Below are positions 46,201-53,346 of a DNA stretch of 64,000 nt, in pieces; the first letter of the stretch is position 1, and each line of letters opens with the position of its first letter. The position numbers and the translations under genes are program-made. The notes beneath the pieces were generated by a model that saw only the letters and a list, made by a program, of their open reading frames with translations, searched no databases and was not told where the DNA came from. Source of the DNA: Ferruginibacter sp. (GTDB lineage: Bacteria > Bacteroidota > Bacteroidia > Chitinophagales > Chitinophagaceae); contig JAHBTN010000006.1 of the NCBI GenBank assembly GCA_019638575.1, positions 62,001 to 126,000 of the forward strand, written 5' to 3'.

Positions 46201-46524
46201 AGGAAAACCATGTTGGGTAATACGCTGTGGAATTCCGCCATTAACCGGTATAGTGTACACATCCTGGTTGCCATCATAATTCCCGGTGAATGCAATTGTT
46301 TTTCCATCCGGCGAAAATTTTGGAAAACTTTCAACACCTGCAGGTGAACTTAATTTTTCTGCTGTACCACCTTCTTTTGATACAACCCAAATATTATTGG
46401 CATAAGTAAAAACAATTTGTGTTTTTGATACATCCGGATATCGAAGCAGGCCGGCATCTATTTGTGCATTGGTATGTAAACTTAACAATAGGGCAATGCA
46501 TATATAAATAAAAGATTTCTTCAT
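43282..46524 (-). CDS. Tricorn-like S41 family protease
   Basis: 1080 residues with signal peptide (LLLSLHTNAQ). Residues ~30-300 and ~310-680 form WD40/TolB-like beta-propellers (FSPDGKTIAFTG, WTPDGKSILFASG, WSPDSKKI). Residues ~690-800 are the tricorn core-1 region, ~810-900 a PDZ domain (YILAVNGQPI), and the C-terminal S41 domain has the catalytic region LINGWSGSGGDAFP with the serine at about 966-968, then GKLIGTRTWGGLIG. This matches the archaeal tricorn architecture; bacterial versions are periplasmic proteases. Monocistronic. Confidence 0.93.
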   Translation of the reverse strand: MKKSFIYICIALLLSLHTNAQIDAGLLRYPDVSKTQIVFTYANNIWVVSKEGGTAEKLSSPAGVESFPKFSPDGKTIAFTGNYDGNQDVYTIPVNGGIPQRITQHGFPDRVVDWTPDGKSILFASGRESSRNRFNQFYTISSNGGPAIKLPFAYAEFGSYSPDGKNMAVVFLSQAFRNWKRYRGGMKASIHLFNFEKNTDMNISAGEVAGNEFPMWHGDDIYFISDRGTEERMNLWKYSINTKQFTQLTNYKDYDIHFPSAGPDDIVFEQGGKLFLFSFALQTVKAVNINVVTDKAFLKPRLVNANKYIQHVNISPDGNRALIEARGDIFSLPAEKGFVKNITRTTSSFERYPSWSPDGNTVAYWSDQTGENEIWLLKPNTDAPPQKLTSFKNGFGYHLFWSPDSKKIVTINQAMKIKMIDVTNGSITEVDQALRFMHGGCEGFSVSWSPDSRWFTYARDLDNYHTAVYIFDVQNKKLQQVTDGFYSCNNPVFDSEGKYLFLTTNQSFNPYYSDIDNSFIYGNSTKLAAISLLKNTPSVLFPENDTVAVKNNNAKDNDKKKDEVKNSTAVDINFTNIQSRMVLLPMEAGNYGNLATTKGKLIYQKFPNLGSSKDAKPILKYYSIDKREEKDITDNINNFWLAANGNKLLVQRGNDYAIINPEEKQKFEKTIRLNEMELMVDPAAEWKELFNDVWRMERDYFYDPNMHAVNWNTIKDRYSKMLDDAVTREDVDFIIGEMIGELNASHTYHGGGDVEKQTNKTVGYLGVDWEAAGNFYKIKKIIRGASWDVSTRSSLDQPGILIKEGDYILAVNGQPITTNQEPFAFFQGLANKTVELTYNNTPGFSGAKTAIVQTMDNEYKLRYLAWVETNRKHVEEASNGDVGYIYVPSTAQDGQEELTRQFNAQWDKKALIIDERFNSGGQIPDRFIEMLNRTPLAYFATRDGATWPWPPFAHFGPKVMLINGWSGSGGDAFPDYFKKKGLGKLIGTRTWGGLIGISGMPVLIDGGSITSPSFRMYNPDGTWFKEGHGVDPDIPVAEDLSLMSKNIDPQLERAISEIKTALKNKPYTAPKQPGYEKRNN

Positions 46525-46632
46525 TGTTAATGATTTATTGATTAAAATTAAAAGCGGAAAAATAAATTGGAAGAGTAAGTTAAATAAAATTAATAAATAT
46601 TAAATCAAACCCTTTTAAGTGGTTATGCATTA

Positions 46633-47610
46633 TTAATGGGATGATGTTATTGCATCTATCCAGCGCATAATTTCAGCGCCATCCTGTCCTGTGCATGGGT
46701 TGGGAGCTTTATCAAGGAAATACTGTACGGTTTTTTTAATCATGGGTTGTTGCACATGCTGCAATTTTTCAAAGTTAAATTCGGTGCAGCCGTTATTATT
46801 GGCAAGTGTAATTTTATTGCTGCTGAAAAAACTAAAACTGATTGTACCGTTTGTACCAATCAGTTCACATTGATCTTTAGTTGTTGATGTATTAAAACAC
46901 CAGGAGCCATTAAATACTATCCCGTTTTTAAAAAGAATGTTTCCTGCAATAATATTATCAGCAGCTTTCACATCGTGCCGGTTAACTGTAAGTCCATAAA
47001 TTTTATTTACTGGGCCAAAAATATGGTACATAATATCCAACTGGTGAGGGGCAAGGTCGTGAAACAACCCACCGCCGCTGATTTTTGGATTTAAGCGCCA
47101 GGCGTTTTTTTCTATTGCTAAGTCGGCAGGGCTTTGTGATGGTTTATAAAATTGCAGATTAGCAAGTTGAATTTCACCAATAATATTATCTGCAATCAGT
47201 TGTTGTAACTTTTTAAAAAGAGGCCATTCTCTGCGATAATGAGCAACTACTAATTTTACATTTTTATTAGCCGCTGCCGTGGCCATCTCCTGTGCTTCAG
47301 TATAATTAAGCGCCATTGGTTTTTCTACATAAACAGGTTTGCCAGCATCAATGGCCATCAATGCATAGTTGATATGTGAAGAAGGAGGAGTGGCAATATA
47401 TATAGCATTTACTTCATTGTCTTGTATTAATTGATTAGCATCAGAATACCATCTGGGTACATGATGTCGGCGGGCATAGTCTGCAGCTTTAGCAACATCC
47501 CGGCGCATAACCGCCACCAATGCAGAATCAGGCACTTTATTAAATGCCGGGCCGCTTTTAATTTCCGTTACATCGCCGCAACCAATAATACCCCATTTTA
47601 TTTTTTTCAT
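46633..47610 (-). CDS. Gfo/Idh/MocA family NAD(P)-dependent sugar oxidoreductase
   Basis: 325 residues. Rossmann domain with WGIIGCGDVTEIKSG at residues 5-20, then IATPPSSHINYALMAIDAG and the catalytic-lysine motif GKPVYVEKPMAL, and the C-terminal half with GGLFHDLAPHQLDIMYHIFG. Such enzymes oxidise or epimerise sugars, sugar acids or inositols. It is divergent from the GH88 gene, so a role in processing uronic-acid-containing glycans is plausible. Confidence 0.94.
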   Translation of the reverse strand: MKKIKWGIIGCGDVTEIKSGPAFNKVPDSALVAVMRRDVAKAADYARRHHVPRWYSDANQLIQDNEVNAIYIATPPSSHINYALMAIDAGKPVYVEKPMALNYTEAQEMATAAANKNVKLVVAHYRREWPLFKKLQQLIADNIIGEIQLANLQFYKPSQSPADLAIEKNAWRLNPKISGGGLFHDLAPHQLDIMYHIFGPVNKIYGLTVNRHDVKAADNIIAGNILFKNGIVFNGSWCFNTSTTKDQCELIGTNGTISFSFFSSNKITLANNNGCTEFNFEKLQHVQQPMIKKTVQYFLDKAPNPCTGQDGAEIMRWIDAITSSH

Positions 47611-47706
47611 TATACAATTCGTTTAAAAAGTATAATAAGATTTTTTAATTATTTACCCTTGGCACAATAGTTGCAAGTTTACAGGTACTCAAGATACTTA
47701 ATATAA

Positions 47707-47783
47707 AAACAGGGTGACAGGTTTATTGAATTTTTGTTTGTGCTTTTTTCAGATCGATATTCAGTAATGCCTGCACCCTGTTT
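47707..47783. repeat. Large stem-loop with 10-bp terminal inverted repeat
   Basis: AAACAGGGTG (47707-47716) is perfectly complementary to CACCCTGTTT (47774-47783). After one bulged base, CAGG/CCTG adds four more pairs and the inner ends TTTATTGA/TCAGTAATG are partly complementary. The loop is ~40 bases. It could be a structured RNA leader, a protein binding site or a remnant of a miniature element. Confidence 0.5.
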
Positions 47784-47893
47784 ACATTGTTACACTTTGC
47801 TTTTCTGTTATTTAACTCATTTATTTTTAACCTATCCAAAGGTTGGTAAAAATCAGGTACTTCATTTTAACTGTATTACATTTGATAATATAA

Positions 47894-47903
47894 TTACCGG
47901 TAA
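47894..47903. promoter_or_regulatory. Palindromic operator-like site TTACCGGTAA upstream of GH88 gene
   Basis: Perfect 10-bp palindrome with central CpG, 75 bases before the preferred GH88 start. Same core as the site at 38655-38668. Consistent with LacI-family control, which is inference. Confidence 0.35.
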
Positions 47904-47977
47904 ACAGAATAGGTGGTTTGGGAAATAATTTTAAACAAACCTTGCATTGCCTGTATAAAACAATAAAGAAATATCAA

Positions 47978-49171
47978 ATGAAAAAAACAATATTATTTCT
48001 TGCATTGATGGTTGAATCTTTTTTTGTGCTGGCGCAAACCGTAAGTGTAAAAGAAAAAATGCAACAATTGATAAAAGATAATTTTGCATTAGCAGATACC
48101 CAGTATCGCTATATGATGACTTTAACAGCACCCAACAAAATGCCGCAGACTTATGATGAGAAAAATAACAAACTGGATGCAAGGGATATAACCTGGTGGT
48201 GCAGCGGCTTTTACCCGGGTACACTTTGGTATATTTATGAACAAACCCATGATGATATAATAAAAAAAGAAGCCGAAAGGGCGCTGCAGGTGATAGAGCC
48301 CAATCAAACTTACACCGGCAACCACGACCTGGGTTTTATGATGTATTGCAGTTTTGGAAATGCATACAGGCTTACCAAAAACGAAAAATATAAAGACATT
48401 ATTTTCCGATCGGCACAATCATTGGCTACCCGTTACCGGCCTTCAATAAAAGCCATTCAATCGTGGAATAAGAATAAATATTTTAATTGCCCTGTGATTA
48501 TAGACAATATGATGAACCTTGAAATGTTGTGCTGGGTTAGTGCAAATGGCGGCGATAAAAAATATGAGGATATTGCAATCACACATTCCAATACAACTAT
48601 TAAAAATCATTTTCGTAGCGACTATAGTTCTTATCATGTGGTTGATTATGATTTAACAACCGGGCAGGTGATAAGAAAAGCTACCTGGCAGGGAGCAGCC
48701 AACTGTTCGCCCTGGGCAAGAGGGCAGGCATGGGGCCTGTATGGGTTCACCATGATGTACCGCTTTGCAAAAAATAAAGTATACCTGAAGCAGGCAAAGA
48801 ATATTGCAAAGTTTATTTTAAATCATCCAAACCTGCCTGCCGATAAAATCCCTTACTGGGATTTTGAAGCGCCAATGATTCCTTTTGCCAAAAGAGATGC
48901 ATCGGCAGCAGCCATCATGGCTTCTGCATTATTGGAACTGGGGCAATATGTAAATGCTACAGAGAAGAATGAATATATTTCTGCAGCAGAGACTATCCTC
49001 CAATCATTATCAGGCGAAGAGTATCGTGCAAAGGCTGGCCAAAACGGTGGATTTCTTTTAAAGCATAGCACCGGGGCTTTTCCATTCAACTCCGAAATTG
49101 ATGTACCATTGATTTATGCTGATTATTATTTTCTTGAAGCATTGAAAAGATACAAGGATTGGTATTTATAA
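47978..49171 (+). CDS. Glycoside hydrolase family 88 (unsaturated glucuronyl/galacturonyl hydrolase)
   Basis: About 397 residues from MKKTILF; the frame opens at 47918 but the extra 20 residues precede a normal signal peptide (ending VLAQ). GH88 (alpha/alpha)6-barrel features: WWCSGFYPGTLWYIYE, the two catalytic-region aspartates Asp117 in NHDLGFMMYCSFG and Asp176 in IIDNMMNLEML, and WARGQAWGLYGFTMMY. It removes unsaturated uronic acids left by polysaccharide lyases. It lies beside a DUF2264/GH154 gene and a Gfo/Idh oxidoreductase, a uronic-acid glycan set. Confidence 0.93.
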   Translation: MKKTILFLALMVESFFVLAQTVSVKEKMQQLIKDNFALADTQYRYMMTLTAPNKMPQTYDEKNNKLDARDITWWCSGFYPGTLWYIYEQTHDDIIKKEAERALQVIEPNQTYTGNHDLGFMMYCSFGNAYRLTKNEKYKDIIFRSAQSLATRYRPSIKAIQSWNKNKYFNCPVIIDNMMNLEMLCWVSANGGDKKYEDIAITHSNTTIKNHFRSDYSSYHVVDYDLTTGQVIRKATWQGAANCSPWARGQAWGLYGFTMMYRFAKNKVYLKQAKNIAKFILNHPNLPADKIPYWDFEAPMIPFAKRDASAAAIMASALLELGQYVNATEKNEYISAAETILQSLSGEEYRAKAGQNGGFLLKHSTGAFPFNSEIDVPLIYADYYFLEALKRYKDWYL

Positions 49172-49299
49172 TGGTGAGTTTAAAAATTCTTCAAAATTTC
49201 AAAATGTTTTTTATACTTTATTTATAGGGAAAGATTGATGGGTTTTGTATAAAAAATTTGAAATTAAATTTTCTCTTCATCAAAAATTAAAACAAAATT

Positions 49300-50565
49300 A
49301 TGCAAAGGCGAAAATTTCTCAGGTGGTCATCGTTGTTAAGTGTTGCAGGTTTGATACCAGTAAAAAATATGCTGGCCATTTCAAATGATGAAGATAAAAA
49401 TGTTTTTAAAAATAAAGATGACAGAAAGTATTGGGTAGCGTTATTAGATAAAATTGCATCGCCGGTGCTATCTAATATGAGTAAAGGCGAGTTAAAGAAA
49501 AACATGAAAGTGGCATACAGTCCTACCTGGGATGGCCGTAATAACCAGGTGGCATATATGGAAGCATTTGGCAGGCTGATAGCAGGCCTTGCCCCTTTTC
49601 TTGCATTGCCGGATGATGGAAGTGAAGAAAGCAAGGTAAGGGAAAAGCTACGCAGGCAAACACTTGAAAGCCTTGTGCATGCTGTAAATCCGCAAAGTCC
49701 CGATTATTTATACTGGGGATCGCCACAAACACGGCAGCCATTGGTGGATGCAGCTTACATTGCACAAGCATTACTTACTGCTCCCGAAGCATTATGGCAT
49801 CCGCTTGATGATATCACCAAACAGCGCTTTGTTCATGAGTTTAAATCTATCAGGCAGATACAACCTTTTAACAGCAATTGGTTATTGTTTGCCGCCATAA
49901 TTGAAAGTTTTTTACTTAGCATTGGCCAAGAAATTGATGCAACAAGGATTGATAACGCCATTGATAAAATAAATAAATGGTATGTGGGAGATGGTTGGTA
50001 TAGTGATGGCGAAAAGTTTCACTTTGATCATTACAACGGTTATGTGATTCATCCCATGCTTACACAGGTATTGAAAGTAAATGTTGCTAAAGGTAGAAGA
50101 GATAAAAAAGAATATGATATTGCATATAAAAGAATGCAGCGGTATGCCAGTTTCCAGGAGCGGTATATTTCTCCCGAAGGAACATATCTTGTTGTTGGCC
50201 GTTCATCCACTTATCGCATTGGTGCATTTTGGCCGCTAACTAAATTATGTCTCGATAATAACTTGCCGGAAGATATAAAACCTGCACAGGTTCGCTGTGC
50301 ATTAACAGCCGTAATGAAAAAAATGTTCATCCCGGCAACATTCACCAGCGATGGTTGGCTTACATTGGGACTTGTAGGTGATAAGCAAGAAGCCTTAGCA
50401 GATTATTATTCCAATACTGGCAGCATGTACATAACATCACTGGCATTTTTACCGCTTGGGCTTCCAGCCACACATGAATTTTGGAGCGACCCATTTACCG
50501 AATGGACACAATGTAAAGCCTGGAGAGGCAAACCTTTTAAAAAAGATTATGCAGTGGATTACTAG
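49300..50565 (+). CDS. DUF2264 protein (GH154-type, probable uronic-acid glycosidase)
   Basis: 421 residues with an N-terminal Tat-like signal (MQRRKFLRWSSLLSVAGL). The body is DUF2264: GRLIAGLAPFLALPDDG, WLLFAAIIESFLLSIG, WYVGDGWYSDGEKFHFDHYNGYVIHP, GRSSTYRIGAFWPL and a C-terminal WRGKPFKKDYAVDY. DUF2264 proteins were later placed in glycoside hydrolase family 154 with activity reported on uronic acids; I rely on memory for that. Directly follows the GH88 gene (128 bases) on the same strand. Confidence 0.88.
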   Translation: MQRRKFLRWSSLLSVAGLIPVKNMLAISNDEDKNVFKNKDDRKYWVALLDKIASPVLSNMSKGELKKNMKVAYSPTWDGRNNQVAYMEAFGRLIAGLAPFLALPDDGSEESKVREKLRRQTLESLVHAVNPQSPDYLYWGSPQTRQPLVDAAYIAQALLTAPEALWHPLDDITKQRFVHEFKSIRQIQPFNSNWLLFAAIIESFLLSIGQEIDATRIDNAIDKINKWYVGDGWYSDGEKFHFDHYNGYVIHPMLTQVLKVNVAKGRRDKKEYDIAYKRMQRYASFQERYISPEGTYLVVGRSSTYRIGAFWPLTKLCLDNNLPEDIKPAQVRCALTAVMKKMFIPATFTSDGWLTLGLVGDKQEALADYYSNTGSMYITSLAFLPLGLPATHEFWSDPFTEWTQCKAWRGKPFKKDYAVDY

Positions 50566-50588
50566 AAAATGAAATTGTTGATTTTAAT

Positions 50589-50843
50589 CTATTCAGTTGA
50601 GCTACCAATCAACCGCTCTATCATCCTCTTACTTTTCCAACGTTTAATCTCATACTCCCTCTTACGGGCTTCATCATTTGTTTCAAAATATTGACTGAAG
50701 ACTACAATCCAGTCTTTAGCCTTTGCTGTATGGCCTTTGTGCATTTGTAAATGACGTTCCAGTCTTTCTTCTACAGTAAGAGATGTTGAACCTACATAAT
50801 AGGAACCCAAACTTTCAGCATATAAAATATAACAAAAGGGCAT
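50589..50843 (-). CDS. GIY-YIG nuclease family protein with tRNA-derived C-terminus
   Basis: 84 residues, single domain: CYILYAESLGSYYVGSTS (GIY-YIG motif), the conserved Arg in EERLERH and the Glu in KREYEIKRWKSKRMI. Such small proteins occur in many copies in Bacteroidota genomes, and some look mobile. The last codons (IGSSTE and the TAG stop) are written in an 18-base segment identical to the D-arm of the tRNA-Arg gene 300 bases away. The start codon sits at the tail of the tRNA terminator hairpin. Function unproven; homing endonuclease-like activity is inference. Confidence 0.85.
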   Translation of the reverse strand: MPFCYILYAESLGSYYVGSTSLTVEERLERHLQMHKGHTAKAKDWIVVFSQYFETNDEARKREYEIKRWKSKRMIERLIGSSTE

Positions 50844-50869
50844 AAAAAAAGCACCGGTTTAAAGTGCTT
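50844..50869 (-). terminator. Terminator after tRNA-Arg
   Basis: Stem AAGCAC (50849-50854) / GTGCTT (50864-50869) with a 9-base loop, followed on the - strand by a run of T from 50848. It directly follows the tRNA-Arg gene and abuts the start codon of the GIY-YIG gene at 50843. Confidence 0.6.
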
Positions 50870-50873
50870 ATTG

Positions 50874-50947
50874 TGACCCCGTCAGGATTCAAACCTGAAA
50901 CCTTTTGATCCGTAGTCAAATGCTCTATTCAGTTGAGCTACGGGGCC
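50874..50947 (-). tRNA. tRNA-Arg (anticodon ACG)
   Basis: Complete cloverleaf by eye: acceptor GGCCCCG/CGGGGTC (one G-U pair), D-arm GCTC-AACTGAATA-GAGC, anticodon stem TTTGA/TCAAA with loop CTACGGA giving anticodon ACG, and T-arm TCAGG-TTTGAAT-CCTGA. Discriminator base A. CCA is not encoded. The 5' 28 bases are repeated exactly at 51016-51043. Confidence 0.93.
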
Positions 50948-50969
50948 ATTAATTTTTTTTGTTCGATTT

Positions 50970-51043
50970 TTTTTAGAAGGATTCGAACCTAAAACCTTCC
51001 CGACCTGTGGTCGGGATGCTCTATTCAGTTGAGCTACGGGGCC
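50970..51043 (-). pseudogene. Degenerate tRNA-Arg copy
   Basis: Bases 51016-51043 are identical to the first 28 bases of the intact tRNA-Arg (acceptor 5' side and D-arm). The anticodon arm is replaced by a perfect 8-bp hairpin, TCCCGACC/GGTCGGGA with loop ACA, too long and lacking U33. A T-loop TTCGAAT survives but the T-stem pairs poorly, and the acceptor 3' strand (A-rich) cannot pair with GGCCCCG. It cannot fold as a normal tRNA. Confidence 0.75.
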
Positions 51044-51090
51044 AATTTTTTTTGGAGGGCAAAGATAGGATTTTTAACTATCTGTACAAA

Positions 51091-52203
51091 TTACAAACCA
51101 TTTAAAAATTCAGTATGTATATAATCAACTACATCTACCAGGCTTTTTGATTTTTCATAAACTTTAATCTGGCGGTCTGCCCCGGTACCTTCTTCCAGTA
51201 TTTTGTGTGCATGGTTTATGGCATGCCTGCTACCTAAATCGGGTACCACATCATCAATAAAATCCAATAATTCATAAATTAAAACACGGGTATTCACTTC
51301 AGTTTCTTTTCCAAAATCTATCATGCTTCCATCAATGCCATAGCGGCTGGCACGCCATTTATTTTCGTTTAATAAAGCACGGGAATACATCATAAAATTT
51401 AGGTTTTGGCTGCGTAGTTTATACAGCTTTGCACATATAGCCTGGAAAAGTGCAGCAATAGTAATGGTTTCCTGTACTGTTAAAGGCACATCGCAAATCC
51501 TGAACTCAACAGTGTTAAAGAAAGGATGTACTCTTAGGTCCCACCATATTTTTTTTGCATTGTCAATACAATTTGTTTTTACCAAAAGCTTAATGTAGTT
51601 ATCATAAGCTTCTATGCTGTCAAAAAAATCGGGGATACCGGTTCGTGGAAATTTATCAAAAACTTTTGTTCTAAATGATTTATAGCCTGTAGTGCGTCCT
51701 TCCCAAAATGGCGAATTGGTACTTAATGCATAAATATGTGGTAAAAAATAACGGGCCGAGTTGGCAATATGTATAGCCATTTCACGGTTTTCCATTCCCA
51801 CGTGTACATGCAATCCAAAAATAAGGTTGCTGCGTGCAGCTTCCTGTAATTCGTTTACAATTTCGTTGTACCGTACATGTTCGGTAATTAACTGGCTTTC
51901 CCAGTGGCTAAAGGGATGTGTACCGGCAGCACCAACCCAAAGCCCCAGTTCATCGGCAATGCCACTGATTGTTTTACGCAATGTACCTACATCAATAAAA
52001 GCTTCATCAATATCCTGGCAAATATCTGTTCCTACTTCCACCACTGCCTGGTGCATCTCGGCCTTTACTTTATCTTTAATTACTTTCTGGCCTTCCTGTA
52101 CAATTTTTTGGTCATGGCTTTTAAGCTCCCTTGTTTGAGGATCTATAACCATATACTCTTCTTCTACACCAAGTGTAAAATGTTTGTAAGATAAATTTGC
52201 CAT
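51091..52203 (-). CDS. GCS2-type carboxylate-amine ligase (YbdK-like)
   Basis: 370 residues, the YbdK length. Signatures: FTLGVEEEYMVIDPQTREL at the start, a HVHVGMENREMAI stretch, and YRLRS-like C-terminal segments with AINHAHKILEEGTGADRQI. The family is related to glutamate-cysteine ligase and forms amide bonds between a carboxylate and an amine using ATP. It is 6 bases downstream of the ATP-grasp gene. Substrate unknown. Not the essential glutathione pathway enzyme by default, as Bacteroidota often have several such ligases. Confidence 0.93.
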   Translation of the reverse strand: MANLSYKHFTLGVEEEYMVIDPQTRELKSHDQKIVQEGQKVIKDKVKAEMHQAVVEVGTDICQDIDEAFIDVGTLRKTISGIADELGLWVGAAGTHPFSHWESQLITEHVRYNEIVNELQEAARSNLIFGLHVHVGMENREMAIHIANSARYFLPHIYALSTNSPFWEGRTTGYKSFRTKVFDKFPRTGIPDFFDSIEAYDNYIKLLVKTNCIDNAKKIWWDLRVHPFFNTVEFRICDVPLTVQETITIAALFQAICAKLYKLRSQNLNFMMYSRALLNENKWRASRYGIDGSMIDFGKETEVNTRVLIYELLDFIDDVVPDLGSRHAINHAHKILEEGTGADRQIKVYEKSKSLVDVVDYIHTEFLNGL

Positions 52204-52209
52204 ATGCTG

Positions 52210-53166
52210 TTATTTATAAAGTTTCTTTTTGGCAGCACTGTTTTTAATATAGTTGCCCCATGTTAAATTATCGGCATTGTCTTTATGCTCTAATGCTTTT
52301 TCAATAGCATAAGTGGCTGCTGTTTCCACTACCCAGTCAAAGTTTTCCTGGCCCACGCTTTTTACTTCTGCATCGGGCGCCGGGTTACAAAAATCAATGG
52401 CATACGGCACGCCGTCTCTTACTGCTAATTCCACCGTATTGAAATCGTAGCCTAAATAATGGCAAATCCTCAATACGATATCTTCCATCAGTTTATATCT
52501 TTCTGCCGATGGTTTAAAATCGGCAACATAACGCAGGTGATGCGGATTACGGGGTTCATAAGGCATGATACGTACATATTTGCCGCCAATACAATAACAC
52601 CTGTAATATTCTTCAAATTTTATTTCTTCCTGCAGCATCATAACCAACTGGCCGGTTTCTGCATGTTTTTCAAAAAACTCTTCCATACTGTTTAACTGGT
52701 AAACACTTTTCCATCCGCCACCCGAAAATGGTTTCATGTATGCCGGAAAACCAATGTAATTAAAAATACCTTCCCAGTCTAAAGGGTAGGCAAGGTTGCT
52801 GAAAGATTCTTCGCTGGTATCATTGGGTAAATCCCTTGATGGCAGTATAACGGTTTTAGGTACCGGCACATCAATTTTTGTTGCCAGGCAGTTATTAAAG
52901 AATTTTTCATCGGCACTCCACCAAAAAGGATTATTAATAACAGTTGTGCCACACAATGCTGCGTTTTTTAAGTAGGCACGGTAAAACTCAACATCCTGCG
53001 ATATACGGTCGAAGATAACGGCATAGCCCGATGGTTCGCCCTGCATCACTTTATCTATACGTACGGCTTCAGCCATAATTCCATCTACTTTTTTACTGTT
53101 TACCCTTTCTATAAAGGCTTCAGGAAAACTTCTTTCTTTTCCAAATAAAACTCCAATTTTCTTCAT
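52210..53166 (-). CDS. ATP-grasp family ligase adjacent to GCS2 ligase
   Basis: 318 residues. ATP-grasp fold: KKIGVLFGKERSFPEAF at the N-terminus, FPAYMKPFSGGGWKSVYQ as the ATP-binding loop, VMMLQEEIKFEEYYRCY, and VELAVRDGVPYAIDFCNPAPD at the metal site with the Asp/Asn pair. These ligases add an amino acid or carboxylate to an amine. It shares an operon with the GCS2-type ligase, suggesting two steps of one small-peptide or modified-amino-acid pathway. Substrate unknown. Confidence 0.88.
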   Translation of the reverse strand: MKKIGVLFGKERSFPEAFIERVNSKKVDGIMAEAVRIDKVMQGEPSGYAVIFDRISQDVEFYRAYLKNAALCGTTVINNPFWWSADEKFFNNCLATKIDVPVPKTVILPSRDLPNDTSEESFSNLAYPLDWEGIFNYIGFPAYMKPFSGGGWKSVYQLNSMEEFFEKHAETGQLVMMLQEEIKFEEYYRCYCIGGKYVRIMPYEPRNPHHLRYVADFKPSAERYKLMEDIVLRICHYLGYDFNTVELAVRDGVPYAIDFCNPAPDAEVKSVGQENFDWVVETAATYAIEKALEHKDNADNLTWGNYIKNSAAKKKLYK

Positions 53167-53333
53167 AAATTATTTTTTAGATTATTTGCAGATATGGTTC
53201 CGGTTATTGTTATACCTAATCAAATATATTTTTTAGCAGGCAATTAAAAAAATTAAGTTTTTAATATTTTCTTCAAAGGCAAATAATAGCAAGTTTAATT
53301 GCTTTAATAAGAATCATTTTAAAGGTATTTCCT

Positions 53334-53341
53334 TATTTTTG
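53334..53341 (+). promoter_or_regulatory. Candidate -7 element before the esterase gene
   Basis: TATTTTTG, matching TAnnTTTG, ends 5 bases before the ATG at 53347, implying a near-leaderless transcript. -33 element unclear. Confidence 0.4.
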
Positions 53342-53346
53342 GCGAT

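Larger units (their letters stand above)
47611..47977. other. Divergent intergenic region of the Gfo/Idh and GH88 genes
   Basis: About 307-367 bases depending on the GH88 start. Holds a large hairpin (47707-47783) and a CpG-centred palindrome TTACCGGTAA (47894-47903). No credible ORF. Confidence 0.5.

Noticed and set aside
45966-46337. 123-residue - strand frame
   Set aside because: A different frame on the same strand inside the tricorn-like protease gene; the protease frame has clear propeller repeats.
47734-47928. 64-residue + strand frame in the Gfo/GH88 gap
   Set aside because: Cys/Phe-rich translation without a known motif, overlapping the stem-loop; no better evidence than chance.
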